Part shown: positions 32,161 to 41,496 of the stretch, one piece after another | How the letters are laid out: every line of letters starts with the position of its first letter | Position numbering within the stretch: position 1 is the stretch's first letter | From: Lachnospiraceae bacterium | GTDB taxonomy: Bacteria > Bacillota > Clostridia > Lachnospirales > Lachnospiraceae | DNA: 48,752 nucleotides | NCBI GenBank assembly: GCA_030531245.1 | Contig: JAUNOA010000008.1 | Location: forward strand, 1 to 48,752 | Direction: 5' to 3' | Translations under genes and position numbers: made by a program | Notes under the pieces: generated by a model | Databases searched by the model: none | Told to the model about the DNA's origin: nothing | What the model saw: only the letters and a program-made list of their open reading frames with translations

Positions 32161-33155
32161 GCCTCCCTGAATCTTCTGCGATTACCGTTACGATCTTTTG
32201 AATCAAGCCTTTTCTCATATTTTTCATATGCATCTACAATTTTCTGAACAAGGGGATGCCTTACAACATCTTTGCTGGACAACTCACAAAATCCGATTTC
32301 ATCGATGTTTTTCAGAACACGTTCAGCTGTTTCAAGACCTGAGACGGTATCTTTAGGCAAATCTTTTTGAGTACGGTCGCCTGTAATAACTGCTTTCGAT
32401 CCAAAACCGATACGTGTAAGGAACATTTTCATCTGTGCAGGAGTCGTGTTTTGTGCTTCATCAAGAATAACAAACGCATTGTCAAGAGTTCGTCCTCTCA
32501 TATATGCCAGCGGAGCAACCTCAATCAGTCCTTTTTCCGAATTATGCAGGTAGCTTTCTGCACCCATTATCTGGTACAGTGCGTCATATAAAGGTCTGAG
32601 GTAAGGATCTATCTTACTTTGCAGATCTCCCGGAAGAAATCCCAGTTTTTCACCTGCTTCTATAGCGGGTCTTGTAAGGATGATACGTTGAACCTCTCCG
32701 TCTTTAAATGCCTGAATAGCCATTGCCATGGCCAGATATGTTTTTCCTGTTCCTGCAGGTCCGATACCGAAAGTGATCATGTTTTTGCGAATAGAATCAA
32801 CATAACTTTTCTGACCTATAGTCTTGGGTTTAACCGGTTTACCCATAACTGTACGACATATGATGTCTTTATCGATTTCAACTATTTCTTTTTCTTTGTC
32901 TTCCATTGATAAAGCTATAGCATAGTCAACATTCTGTTCCATAATAGTGTTTCCTCTTTTTGCCAGCTCAAGAAGACTACCGAATACAGATGCTGCACGT
33001 GCACAGCCGGCATCATCTCCGATAATCTTAAAATCTCCGTTCCGTTCGAAAATTGATACACGAAACGAACGCTCAATCTTTTTCAGATAAGCGTCCAGCT
33101 CTCCGCATACATTCTTTTCGTATTCAATTGGTACTTCTAAAAGAATTTCTGCCAT
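32157..33155 (-). CDS. phoH: PhoH family ATPase
   Basis: A 332-residue PhoH/PhoL protein. An N-terminal KH-like region (about 1-65, VPIEYEKNVCGELDAYLKKI) precedes the ATPase core with Walker A GPAGTGKT (132-139), KLGFLPGDL and Walker B FVILDEAQN. It is probably an RNA-linked ATPase acting with YbeY. The start matches the family N-terminus, yet no Shine-Dalgarno sequence precedes the ATG, and a TATAAT lies only 16-21 nt upstream. Confidence 0.95.
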   Translation of the reverse strand: MAEILLEVPIEYEKNVCGELDAYLKKIERSFRVSIFERNGDFKIIGDDAGCARAASVFGSLLELAKRGNTIMEQNVDYAIALSMEDKEKEIVEIDKDIICRTVMGKPVKPKTIGQKSYVDSIRKNMITFGIGPAGTGKTYLAMAMAIQAFKDGEVQRIILTRPAIEAGEKLGFLPGDLQSKIDPYLRPLYDALYQIMGAESYLHNSEKGLIEVAPLAYMRGRTLDNAFVILDEAQNTTPAQMKMFLTRIGFGSKAVITGDRTQKDLPKDTVSGLETAERVLKNIDEIGFCELSSKDVVRHPLVQKIVDAYEKYEKRLDSKDRNGNRRRFREA

Positions 33156-33170
33156 AATAATACATAATAT

Positions 33171-33176
33171 ATTATA
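33171..33176 (-). promoter_or_regulatory. -10 element close to phoH
   Basis: A perfect TATAAT on the minus strand 16-21 nt upstream of the phoH ATG, with no good -35 (the region is occupied by the rpsU terminator). If used, the phoH leader would be under about 10 nt. Confidence 0.35.
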
Positions 33177-33180
33177 CTAC

Positions 33181-33213
33181 AAAAGAAGCAAGGCTTAAAG
33201 CCTTGCTTCTTTT
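33181..33213 (-). terminator. rpsU terminator (near-perfect hairpin)
   Basis: A perfect 14 bp stem (33181-33194 with 33200-33213) with a 5 nt loop, beginning 18 nt after the rpsU stop codon. Four T end the 3' arm on the minus strand, and complementary A residues start the 5' arm. It is symmetric, so it could also stop rightward transcription. Confidence 0.88.
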
Positions 33214-33230
33214 AAACATATTTGACAAAA

Positions 33231-33404
33231 TCAATATTTACGCTTTCTTGCAGCCTCAGATTTCTTTTTACGCTTAACTGATGGCTTCTCATATGCTTCA
33301 CGCTTGCGGATCTCCTGCTGGATACCTGCCTTAGCGCAATTTCTCTTAAATCTTCTCAGTGCGCTGTCAAGACTCTCATTCTCTTTAACGATAACTGTAG
33401 ACAC
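33231..33404 (-). CDS. rpsU: 30S ribosomal protein S21
   Basis: A short 57-residue basic protein of the small ribosomal subunit. The start is GTG, with GGGAGGTG 6-8 nt upstream. It reads [20 protein letters not shown], then a Lys/Arg-rich tail ending [11 protein letters not shown], the S21 signature including [12 protein letters not shown]. It is a monocistronic unit with its own promoter and hairpin terminator, directly upstream of phoH-ybeY as in many Firmicutes; yqeY, often next to it, is missing. Confidence 0.97.
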   Translation of the reverse strand: MSTVIVKENESLDSALRRFKRNCAKAGIQQEIRKREAYEKPSVKRKKKSEAARKRKY

Positions 33405-33450
33405 TCAGCACACCTCCCTTCGGTTCAAAATTTTTATAACGAACTGTTTT

Positions 33451-33478
33451 ATTATAACACTTTAAAAACTTTCGTCAA
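33451..33478 (-). promoter_or_regulatory. rpsU promoter
   Basis: On the minus strand TTGACG (33473-33478), 16 bp spacer and a perfect TATAAT (33451-33456). It overlaps the last codons of the SGNH hydrolase gene and lies about 47 nt upstream of the GTG start. Confidence 0.8.
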
Positions 33479-34033
33479 TATTTTTGCTATTATTTCAGCC
33501 CCGGCTTTATTCGGATGCATGCCGTCAGCAGAAAAATCAGTGGAACCACCTGTTTCTTCAAGGTACAGATTCTGAAGATCGACATAATCGATACCACTCC
33601 AGCAGGCACAGAAATCAGGATACCATAATGCTATATTTTTTAATTGACTGTTGACGCCCTCAAAATCAGCAACTTTTTTATAAGTATCGGAAATCAGCTG
33701 CGGATAAAGTAAAAGTTCAGACGCAAGAATAACTTTCAATCCGGCAGCCAGGCACTGCTGTACTATAGCCATAGTATTTGCCTTTACACATCCAATGTCT
33801 GAACCTGCAATAAAGTCATTGCCTCCGCCCATTACCATGACTATATCGGGTTTCTTTTCGATAACATCATATCTGACTCTGGCAAGCATACCTGAAGTAG
33901 TATCGCCGTTAATTCCGGCATTGATTACTTCCCATTCGCTTCCGAGATTCTGTCCGAGTAGTGTGGTCCACTTGTCAGGCCTGTGAAGACCCAGGGAAAA
34001 AGTCTGACTGTCTCCCAAACATATAAGTTTCAT
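33452..34033 (-). CDS. SGNH/GDSL-family hydrolase
   Basis: A 193-residue esterase/lipase-like enzyme. Catalytic Ser9 lies in LGDSQTFS (block I, with Gln in place of Leu after Ser), followed by the block II Gly in NAGINGDT, the block III Asn in GGGNDF and the block V Asp/His pair in DGMHPNKAG. No signal peptide, so it is cytosolic. The substrate (acyl ester, acetylated sugar or thioester) cannot be read from sequence. Shares one base with the alaS stop (TAATG), so expression is coupled. Confidence 0.88.
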   Translation of the reverse strand: MKLICLGDSQTFSLGLHRPDKWTTLLGQNLGSEWEVINAGINGDTTSGMLARVRYDVIEKKPDIVMVMGGGNDFIAGSDIGCVKANTMAIVQQCLAAGLKVILASELLLYPQLISDTYKKVADFEGVNSQLKNIALWYPDFCACWSGIDYVDLQNLYLEETGGSTDFSADGMHPNKAGAEIIAKILTKVFKVL

Positions 34034-36675
34034 TATTTCGTCTGCTCTCCTATAACCTCTGCTGCTTTTACAAATGCATCAGCTATACCTTCAGGATTCT
34101 TTCCACCGGCCTGAGCCATATTGGGACGACCTCCGCCTCCGCCTCCGACACAGGATGCGATAGCTTTGATAATATTGCCTGCATGAGCACCCTTATCAAG
34201 TGCAGCCTGTCCGCAGGTTACCATAAGATTGACTTTGCCTTCATTAATACCTGCCAGAACGGCAATACCGCCTTCCGTCTTATCTTTCAGCATATCTCCG
34301 TAGTTTCGAAGCTCATCCATGCCTATATTGTCGATTTGTCTGGTTACATATTTGATGCCGTTGATTTCGGAAATATCATCGTCCATCTTCTTCATCATAT
34401 ACTGAGCATACTGAGCTTTTGCTTTATCTGCTTCAGCCTTGAGCGATTTGATTTCATCCTGCATTGACTGGACTCTCTGCATGATTCCGTCCGGATTAGT
34501 CTTCAGCAATTTGGCAATATCAAAAATCTGTGATTCCAGATTCTGATAGTAATTCATAACATTATCTCCGGTAAGTGCCTCAATACGACGAACACCTGCG
34601 GCAATTCCGGATTCCGAAACAATCTTGAACGCAAATATATCTGCTGTATTCTTTACATGAGTTCCGCCGCAGAATTCTTTTGAATCACCCATTGTGACAA
34701 CACGTACAGATGAACCGTACTTTTCACCGAACAATGCCATTGCACCGGTCTTCTTGGCATCTTCTATGCTCATAACATCGGTAACAACGGGATTTGATTT
34801 ACGGATCTCAGCATTTACCAACTCTTCAACTTTATGAAGCTCAGCTGATGTAACAGCCTGAAAATGTGTAAAGTCAAAACGCAGTCTGTCATATGAAACC
34901 ATACTTCCGGACTGTTCAACATGATTACCGAGTACTTTGCGAAGCGCCATCTGAAGAAGATGTGTACATGAATGATTTCTGCAGGTAGACTTTCTGTTAT
35001 CGGCATCAACCTTCATTTCCACTACATCGTTCAGGTTAAATGTTCCGGACTCCATATATCCGACATGGCCGATTTTACCACCCTTAAGAGGGATTACATC
35101 TTCAACCGTAAATCTGGCCGACTGATCTTCAATAACACCTATATCAGCCTGCTGGCCTCCTTTTGTCGCATAGAAAGGAGTTGAGTCTGTTATAATTGTT
35201 CCTCTCTGTCCTTCTGTAAGAGCATCTACTATTTCCGTTTCGCTCGTCAAAGCAATGATACGTCCTGATGAAAGCAAGGAATCATAACCTACAAAGAGAG
35301 TTGAAAGTCCCGGATCAAGCTCATCATAAACGTTTGCATCAGCACCCATATAATTGGTTACTTTACGGGCTTTACGGGCAGTTTCCTTCTGCTTTTTCAT
35401 ACACTCGTTGAATCCGTCCAGATCAACCTTGAATCCTTTTTCTTCAAGGATTTCAACAGTAAGATCTATCGGGAATCCGTAAGTATCATAGAGTTTGAAA
35501 GCATTCTCTCCGGTCAGTGTCTGCTTATTTCCGGCAGTCATATCTTTTTCGATTTCATCAAGAATTTCCAGACCCTGATTGATCGTTTGGCTGAATTTAT
35601 CCTCTTCGGAAGTCAAAACACTGAGTATCATATCACGTTTTTCCTCAAGTTCCGGATAACCATCTTTTGAAGAATCTATAACGGTTTTTGCCAGTTCAGC
35701 CAGGAATTTGCCCTCAATACCGAGTTTAAGTCCGTGTCTTGCGGCACGTCTTAAAAGCCTGCGGAATACATACCCGCGTCCTTCATTTGACGGAAGTATT
35801 CCATCGCTGGCCATAAATGTACAGGAACGGATGTGGTCTGTGATGAGTCTTAAACTTACATCCTTCTCAGCATTCTCCTTATATTCTGTATGAGCTATTT
35901 CAGCAACTCTGTCAAGCAGGGATTTTATTGTATCAACTTCAAAAATCGAATCAACATCCTGAACAACAACTGCCAGTCGTTCAAGTCCCATACCGGTATC
36001 GATATTCTTGTTTGCAAGTTCTTCGTAATTTCCTTTGCCGTCACCGTTAAACTGTGTGAAAACATTGTTCCAAACTTCCATGTAGCGATCGCAATCACAG
36101 CCTACCGTACATCCGGGTTTACCGCATCCGTACTTTTCTCCGCGGTCATAATACACCTCTGAACAGGGTCCGCACGGACCTGAACCATGCTCCCAGAAGT
36201 TATCTTCCTTACCGAAACGGAATATCCTGTCCGCAGGAACACCGATCTCATCATGCCAGATATTCCATGCTTCATCATCATCCTTATATACAGAAGGATA
36301 AAGTCTGTCTGCTTCCAGTCCGACTACCTGTGTGAGAAACTCCCATGTCCAGGCTATTGCTTCATGCTTGAAATAATCACCGAAAGAGAAATTTCCGAGC
36401 ATTTCAAAGAAAGTACCGTGACGTGCAGTCTTTCCGACATTATCGATATCACCGGTTCGTATACATTTCTGGCAGGTGGCCATACGTCTGTTGGGAGGTA
36501 TCTCCTGCCCTGTGAAATATGGTTTCAATGGTGCCATACCCGCATTAATAAGCAGCAATGATTTGTCATTGTGCGGCACCAGAGAATAACTCCCGCGTGT
36601 AAGGTGCTCTTTTGATTTGAAGAAATCAAGGAACATCTGTCTTAATTCATTTACTCCATAATACTTCTTACTCAT
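34033..36675 (-). CDS. alaS: alanine-tRNA ligase
   Basis: 880 residues. Class II catalytic core at the N-terminus (VNELRQMFLDFFKSKEH, RMATCQKCIRTGDIDNVG), editing domain with zinc-type HSCTHLL and CGGTHVKNT motifs, and a C-terminal oligomerisation/C-Ala domain with coiled coil and GGGGGGRPNMAQAGG. The ATG at 36675 has AAAGGAG 7 nt upstream; a longer in-frame start at 36708 has no such site and would add an unusual tail. No T-box leader fits in the 42 nt gap upstream. Confidence 0.98.
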   Translation of the reverse strand: MSKKYYGVNELRQMFLDFFKSKEHLTRGSYSLVPHNDKSLLLINAGMAPLKPYFTGQEIPPNRRMATCQKCIRTGDIDNVGKTARHGTFFEMLGNFSFGDYFKHEAIAWTWEFLTQVVGLEADRLYPSVYKDDDEAWNIWHDEIGVPADRIFRFGKEDNFWEHGSGPCGPCSEVYYDRGEKYGCGKPGCTVGCDCDRYMEVWNNVFTQFNGDGKGNYEELANKNIDTGMGLERLAVVVQDVDSIFEVDTIKSLLDRVAEIAHTEYKENAEKDVSLRLITDHIRSCTFMASDGILPSNEGRGYVFRRLLRRAARHGLKLGIEGKFLAELAKTVIDSSKDGYPELEEKRDMILSVLTSEEDKFSQTINQGLEILDEIEKDMTAGNKQTLTGENAFKLYDTYGFPIDLTVEILEEKGFKVDLDGFNECMKKQKETARKARKVTNYMGADANVYDELDPGLSTLFVGYDSLLSSGRIIALTSETEIVDALTEGQRGTIITDSTPFYATKGGQQADIGVIEDQSARFTVEDVIPLKGGKIGHVGYMESGTFNLNDVVEMKVDADNRKSTCRNHSCTHLLQMALRKVLGNHVEQSGSMVSYDRLRFDFTHFQAVTSAELHKVEELVNAEIRKSNPVVTDVMSIEDAKKTGAMALFGEKYGSSVRVVTMGDSKEFCGGTHVKNTADIFAFKIVSESGIAAGVRRIEALTGDNVMNYYQNLESQIFDIAKLLKTNPDGIMQRVQSMQDEIKSLKAEADKAKAQYAQYMMKKMDDDISEINGIKYVTRQIDNIGMDELRNYGDMLKDKTEGGIAVLAGINEGKVNLMVTCGQAALDKGAHAGNIIKAIASCVGGGGGGRPNMAQAGGKNPEGIADAFVKAAEVIGEQTK

Positions 36676-36717
36676 GTCTATCTCCTTTATTCTGGTCGTC
36701 CGGAACATACATAGGTT

Positions 36718-37638
36718 TTATTCGTTCTGAACGTTTCCGTATTTGTTATCGAGCAGTATTACATCCAGAAGTGAGACAAGGATCAGCACGATACCAAGCA
36801 CCGATCTGGCTCCCATCTCCTCATGCAGGAATACAGCTCCGAATATACAACTGAAAATCGGTTCAAACAGGCTGAAAATCGCAGTCATTGCCGCGCCGAG
36901 ATATTTGATTCCTTCCAGCTGAAGTGCAAACCCAAGGATATTGTTTACAAGTGCAACTATAAAAAGGATGACCCAGGCTTTTGCGGGAATCGGCGCAAAC
37001 AGTTCTCCTGAACCGAGTCCGAATACAAACGCTCCGACACAGGATACCAATGTTACATAAAACAGTATAACAAACGGGTCATATCCGGTAAGTCCTGCTT
37101 TTTCCTCAATAAGCATATATGAGGCAAACCCGAAACTGGAAGCAACTGCCAGTATTACGCCTGTAATACTTCCTTCACCGGATGAACCGGTTATAAACAG
37201 CGATACACTAAGACAGGCTACTGCAAATACGATCCATTTATAGACCGGCATTCTATCTTTAAAAATAATAAAACTCAAAAATGCAGTTATGATCGGATAC
37301 AGAAAATGCAAAGTAGTCGATACTCCGACATCCAGATATAGATAACTTTTAGTAAGCAGTACCCTTGTAATGACATTTGCAATTCCGGCCAGAATGACAA
37401 ATATCATCGCTTTCTTAGGAAGTCTGAATCCGGTCTTTCTGTAAATAATAATCGGAATGAGCAGTATCGTTGAAAGCAGAAAGCCCAGGAAATTGAAACT
37501 GTCAGTATTTCCTCCCGACAATACAAACAGGCTGGTGAATACCGGAAACGCTCCGAATATCATTCCGGCTATCGCGACATAAATCATTCCTTTGTATGTA
37601 AGAATACTGTATCCGGCTTTATTCTTCGAATCCTTCAT
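36718..37638 (-). CDS. EamA/DMT-superfamily transporter
   Basis: A 306-residue membrane protein with ten predicted helices in two EamA repeats (about 10-150 and 160-300). FHFLYPIITAFLS-like packing helices and ALFEPIFSC-like second-repeat elements (SLFEPIFSCIFGAVFLHEEM) are typical. Members move metabolites, amino acids or nucleosides across the membrane; substrate unknown. The frame overlaps the end of rnhA by 20 nt and its ribosome site is weak, so translation is probably coupled. Confidence 0.88.
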   Translation of the reverse strand: MKDSKNKAGYSILTYKGMIYVAIAGMIFGAFPVFTSLFVLSGGNTDSFNFLGFLLSTILLIPIIIYRKTGFRLPKKAMIFVILAGIANVITRVLLTKSYLYLDVGVSTTLHFLYPIITAFLSFIIFKDRMPVYKWIVFAVACLSVSLFITGSSGEGSITGVILAVASSFGFASYMLIEEKAGLTGYDPFVILFYVTLVSCVGAFVFGLGSGELFAPIPAKAWVILFIVALVNNILGFALQLEGIKYLGAAMTAIFSLFEPIFSCIFGAVFLHEEMGARSVLGIVLILVSLLDVILLDNKYGNVQNE

Positions 37639-38098
37639 CCTCTATAAGGTCCTCACTGTCTGCTGCATCGGTTGCAAGTTTATCGCATCTTTCATTTTCA
37701 GGGTGATCGGCATGTCCTTTTACCCAGTTGAAAAGGACTTCATGCTGCTCCATAGCGGAAAGAAGCCTTTTCCATAAATCAATATTTTTAACGGGTCCGG
37801 ATTTTCCTCTTCTCCATCCGTTCTGTACCCAGTTATCTATCCATTTCTGATTGAAGGCATCAACAAGATATTTGGAATCGGAATAAACCTGAACCTTGCA
37901 CGGACGGGTCAGAGCTTCAAATCCTACGATACATCCCATAAGCTCCATCCGGTTATTGGTTGTTTCGTAATAACCCTGACTCATAGTCTTTTCATGTATT
38001 ACACCTTGTCCGTCTTCATACTGAAGTATGGTCCCGTAGCCTCCCGGACCGGGATTGCCTTTTGAAGAACCATCGGAAAACAATTTAACTATTCCCAT
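37619..38098 (-). CDS. rnhA: ribonuclease HI
   Basis: Degrades the RNA strand of RNA-DNA hybrids (R-loops, primers). 159 residues with the four acidic metal ligands Asp9 (FSDGSSKGNPGPGG), Glu52 (NRMELMG), Asp74 (YSDSKYLVD) and Asp139 (ERCDKLA), and His129 in GHADHPEN. The acidic C-terminal tail (EDLIEDEGFEE) is extra. RNase HII is also present at 45224-45868. Overlaps plsY by 14 nt. Confidence 0.97.
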   Translation of the reverse strand: MGIVKLFSDGSSKGNPGPGGYGTILQYEDGQGVIHEKTMSQGYYETTNNRMELMGCIVGFEALTRPCKVQVYSDSKYLVDAFNQKWIDNWVQNGWRRGKSGPVKNIDLWKRLLSAMEQHEVLFNWVKGHADHPENERCDKLATDAADSEDLIEDEGFEE

Positions 38099-38729
38099 TC
38101 TTTACCTCATTACTCTTTTCAGAGGTCTTTCTTAAGCTGAACTTATTCTCTGTCCCGTTGATAATCCGCTTAATATTGGATCTATGTTTAAAAATCACAA
38201 GACATACCAGAAGAATAATAATTATCATAGATTCCGGACCGGGCTTCTTAAAGAAAAATGCCAGAAACGGAAGCGCAAAAGCGGCAACAACAGAGCCAAG
38301 TGAAATGTATCTGCTGATCAGTACACAGATCAGGAAAATTGCAATCATACACAATGCTATCCTGTAATCATAAATAATGATAAAACCGATAGCACTTGAT
38401 ATACCTTTTCCACCTTTAAAACCAAACTGTACCGGAAAACAATGTCCGAGTACCACTCCTGCACCCATATATAAAACATACAGATCAGAATTTACATCGT
38501 TTTTAAAGATAAGTCTGACAATTAAACATGGAACAAGAGCTTTAAGTACATCAAGAATGAAAACGATCAATCCGAGTTTCGTTCCCATAACTCGCAAAAC
38601 ATTGGTAGCACCTACGTTTCCGCTTCCTTTATGTGTTATATCAACACCAAGATGTTTGCTGATATAATGCCCGTTCTGGATAAGTCCGAAAGCATATCCT
38701 GTCAGGAGAATGATAACTCTGGTTATCAT
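38085..38729 (-). CDS. plsY: glycerol-3-phosphate acyltransferase PlsY
   Basis: Transfers acyl from acyl-phosphate (made by PlsX) to glycerol-3-phosphate, the first step of phospholipid synthesis in the membrane. 214 residues, about six helices, with the active-site loop [12 protein letters not shown] (about 36-47) and [17 protein letters not shown] overlap with der, the conserved der-plsY pair. The C-terminal tail after the last helix is long and basic. Confidence 0.96.
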   Translation of the reverse strand: MITRVIILLTGYAFGLIQNGHYISKHLGVDITHKGSGNVGATNVLRVMGTKLGLIVFILDVLKALVPCLIVRLIFKNDVNSDLYVLYMGAGVVLGHCFPVQFGFKGGKGISSAIGFIIIYDYRIALCMIAIFLICVLISRYISLGSVVAAFALPFLAFFFKKPGPESMIIIILLVCLVIFKHRSNIKRIINGTENKFSLRKTSEKSNEVKNGNS

Positions 38730-40054
38730 TTGTCTTCGCCCCTTTCTCTGATAAAGAACCTGATTGGAGTGCCTCTGAATCCGAAAGCCTCTCTTATCTT
38801 GTTTTCAAGATATCTCTGATAAGAAAAATGCATCAGTTCTTTATCATTCACGAAAATGACAAAGGTCGGTGGTTTGACACCAATCTGAGTTGCATAGAAT
38901 ACTTTAAGCCTTCTGCCTTTATCTGACGGAGGCTGCTGCATGATTGTTGCCTCCGAAATGATTTCATTAAGAACACCTGTCTGAATTCTTAGCGTCTGAG
39001 CCTGACGTACAAAGTCAATAATATCAAAAAGTCTGTCCAGTCTCTGTCCTGTAAGAGCTGAAATGAATATATACTCTGCATAAGGCATGAAACTCAGAGT
39101 TGTTTTTACTTTATTGGTGAACTCATATATGGTTTTGTCATTCTTTTCGATAAGATCCCACTTGTTGACAGCTACTATGACACCTTTACCGCGTTCATGT
39201 GCAATACCGGCGATTTTCGCATCCTGTTCAGTAACACCTTCAGCGGCATCAATCACAAGTACACATACATCAGCTCGTTCAACTGCACTGACAGTTCTGA
39301 TAATTGAATATCTTTCAAGTTCTTCCTTGATTTTATTCTTTCTTCTCAGACCTGCTGTATCTATGAAAATGTATTCCTCACCGTTTCTTCTGACAACGGT
39401 ATCAATTGCATCTCTTGTGGTACCTGCTATGTCGGAAACAATAACACGGTTCTCGCCGAGAAGCTTATTTATGATTGATGACTTTCCTGTATTGGGCTTA
39501 CCTATAAGTGCTACCTTCGGTCTTTCATCCGTCTCCTCATTCGTACCCTGCCCGGGTTTAAAATATTTAGTTACTTCATCCAGAAGATCTCCCAGCCCGA
39601 GTCTGGAGGCTGCGGAAATGCCTACAGGATCACCTATTCCGAGATTATAAAACTCATATACATCATTTCCGAATTTCGCCTGACTGTCTACCTTATTAAC
39701 ACAAAGGACAACCGGCTTATGTGATTTTCTGAGCATATCACAGACTCTGAAATCAGAATCAACGAGACCTTCCCTGACATCTGTTATGAAAATGATTACG
39801 TCAGCCGTATCAATAGCAATCTCAGCCTGTTCACGCATGAACTTTAACATCTCATCACTTGTATCAGGCTCAATACCGCCTGTGTCGATTAAAGTAAAGT
39901 TTTTATCCAGCCAGTTGCATTCTGCATATATACGGTCACGTGTGACACCCGGGGTATCTTTGACGATGCTTATCTGATCACCGGCAAGAACGTTAAAAAG
40001 CGTACTTTTTCCAACGTTGGGTCTTCCGACTATGGCCACGATAGGTTTGCTCAT
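38726..40054 (-). CDS. der: ribosome biogenesis GTPase Der (EngA)
   Basis: A 442-residue double-GTPase needed for 50S assembly. The first G domain has GRPNVGKS (10-17), DTGG and NKVD; the second has GKPNTGKS (about 183-190), DTAGLRRK and NKWD. A KH-like C-terminal domain ends the protein ([20 protein letters not shown]). It lies 8 nt after the DUF512 gene. Confidence 0.98.
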   Translation of the reverse strand: MSKPIVAIVGRPNVGKSTLFNVLAGDQISIVKDTPGVTRDRIYAECNWLDKNFTLIDTGGIEPDTSDEMLKFMREQAEIAIDTADVIIFITDVREGLVDSDFRVCDMLRKSHKPVVLCVNKVDSQAKFGNDVYEFYNLGIGDPVGISAASRLGLGDLLDEVTKYFKPGQGTNEETDERPKVALIGKPNTGKSSIINKLLGENRVIVSDIAGTTRDAIDTVVRRNGEEYIFIDTAGLRRKNKIKEELERYSIIRTVSAVERADVCVLVIDAAEGVTEQDAKIAGIAHERGKGVIVAVNKWDLIEKNDKTIYEFTNKVKTTLSFMPYAEYIFISALTGQRLDRLFDIIDFVRQAQTLRIQTGVLNEIISEATIMQQPPSDKGRRLKVFYATQIGVKPPTFVIFVNDKELMHFSYQRYLENKIREAFGFRGTPIRFFIRERGEDK

Positions 40055-40062
40055 TTTTTACC

Positions 40063-41385
40063 TCACGAATTTACTATATCTTTTACGAAATCATACCCTG
40101 ATGCTTCCTGTATACATGTGCATACACCCAGTTCTTTTTCAACATCCTCACGCGTTGTATCATCAAGGAAAACTTCCTCTCCGCTTCGGAACATATTAAC
40201 AGGAAGATAAAGTTTTGTTCCCAGCGGTCTGCCTTTTAATTGTCTGATGATATCCTGACCTGTTATAAGTCCGGAAACTGTTATTGATTCTCCGAAAAAA
40301 TCATTTCTGATCTCATATAGATGCACCCGTTTATTCGGGCAGATGCTTTTTACTTTATTAATAACCTCTGCAAGGACAGAAAATGCGAGTTTTCCGGTTG
40401 CGATGGAGATTTCGCCGAGACTGGTATTTACCGTATAATCAGTCAATGCATCGTTAGATTCTTCGATAAACAGCCTAAGCATTCCCACTCCGTTTTCCAG
40501 CTGCAGATATCCGTCATAAGTCTCTTCAGACGGCAGATTACGTCCTGCAAGCAGATAAAACTCATCACTGGCATGAACAAAATGGATGTTGTGCTTTTCC
40601 ATGGCAACAGACTGAAAATATTCAACAGTATCGATTGTCTGTTCGGCCACTTTTTTATCTACCGGGTCTATCCGGGTAAGTCCCTCCCGGTATCGTGTCA
40701 TACCGACAGGCACTATACTGACACTTTCCATTACCGGAGCCCATTTCAGCATATCCTCGATACTTGACCTGAGTTCCTCACCGTCATTCCATCCCGGACA
40801 CAGAACTATCTGCCCGTTCATTACTATCCCGGCTTCGTACAGTTTATCGATGTATCTTAGACTCTCTCCTGCAAAGCGGTTATTCAGCATACGGCAGCGA
40901 AGCTCAGGATTGGTCGTATGGACAGACACATTTATAGGTGAAAGTCTGTAATTGATAATACGATCAATATCATGGTCATTCATATTTGTCAAAGTGACAT
41001 AATTTCCCTGAAGAAAAGACAACCGCGAATCATCATCTTTGAAATACAGGGTTTCTCTCATGCCTTTCGGCATCTGATCTATAAAACAGAAAATACAGTT
41101 GTTCATGCATCGTCTGTATTCACTCATCAGTCCGTCACCAAATTCCAGACCGGGATCTTCGTAATCATGTTCAATATCCAGCTCCCATTGCTGACCGTCG
41201 GGTTTCTCTATTAGCATAAGCATTTTTTCCGAGTTTATAAGCAATCTGTAATCCAGAATATCTTCAATTATTTTTCCGTCAATACTAATAAGCCTATCAC
41301 CGGCCTGCACGCCAAGCTGATCGGCTATCGAGTCGGGCAATACCGACAATATCTTATGTCCATTATGCTCAAACATACCCACCAT
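40063..41385 (-). CDS. DUF512 radical-SAM-like protein with PDZ domain
   Basis: A 440-residue protein. An N-terminal PDZ-like domain (HKILSVLPDSIADQLGVQAGDRLISIDG) is followed by a radical-SAM-like cysteine cluster NNCIFCFIDQMPKGMRE and LQGNYVTLTNM, and then DUF512, whose C-terminus binds a metal or second cluster by inference. Function is unknown; it is conserved next to der in Clostridia, hinting at ribosome or tRNA modification. It heads the der-plsY-rnhA unit and is divergent from prs. Confidence 0.9.
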   Translation of the reverse strand: MVGMFEHNGHKILSVLPDSIADQLGVQAGDRLISIDGKIIEDILDYRLLINSEKMLMLIEKPDGQQWELDIEHDYEDPGLEFGDGLMSEYRRCMNNCIFCFIDQMPKGMRETLYFKDDDSRLSFLQGNYVTLTNMNDHDIDRIINYRLSPINVSVHTTNPELRCRMLNNRFAGESLRYIDKLYEAGIVMNGQIVLCPGWNDGEELRSSIEDMLKWAPVMESVSIVPVGMTRYREGLTRIDPVDKKVAEQTIDTVEYFQSVAMEKHNIHFVHASDEFYLLAGRNLPSEETYDGYLQLENGVGMLRLFIEESNDALTDYTVNTSLGEISIATGKLAFSVLAEVINKVKSICPNKRVHLYEIRNDFFGESITVSGLITGQDIIRQLKGRPLGTKLYLPVNMFRSGEEVFLDDTTREDVEKELGVCTCIQEASGYDFVKDIVNS

Positions 41386-41387
41386 AT

Positions 41388-41408
41388 TTTACGATTTATC
41401 GTCGTAAA
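41388..41408. promoter_or_regulatory. palindrome between the DUF512 gene and prs
   Basis: TTTACGA-N7-TCGTAAA, a perfect 7+7 bp inverted repeat just upstream of the DUF512 start codon and about 22 bp before the prs -35. It may be an operator for one or both divergent genes. No known regulator recognised. Confidence 0.4.
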
Positions 41409-41429
41409 TGTAAAGATTGCAACAAGATA

Positions 41430-41458
41430 TTGCGTCGATAATTTGGGAGTGTTATATT
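41430..41458 (+). promoter_or_regulatory. prs promoter
   Basis: TTGCGT (41430-41435), 17 bp spacer, TATATT (41453-41458), about 38 nt upstream of the prs ATG, which has GGAAGG 8-9 nt before it. Confidence 0.65.
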
Positions 41459-41496
41459 ATTGTTAAATCAATATTAACAGATAGGAAGGTGTCATA

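Noticed and set aside
36676-36717. A T-box riboswitch controlling alaS.
   Set aside because: The gap between the EamA gene and alaS is only 42 nt and contains no hairpin or T-box motif.
39087-39650. A 187-residue plus-strand frame antisense to der.
   Set aside because: It mirrors the highly conserved GTPase coding strand and has no independent support.
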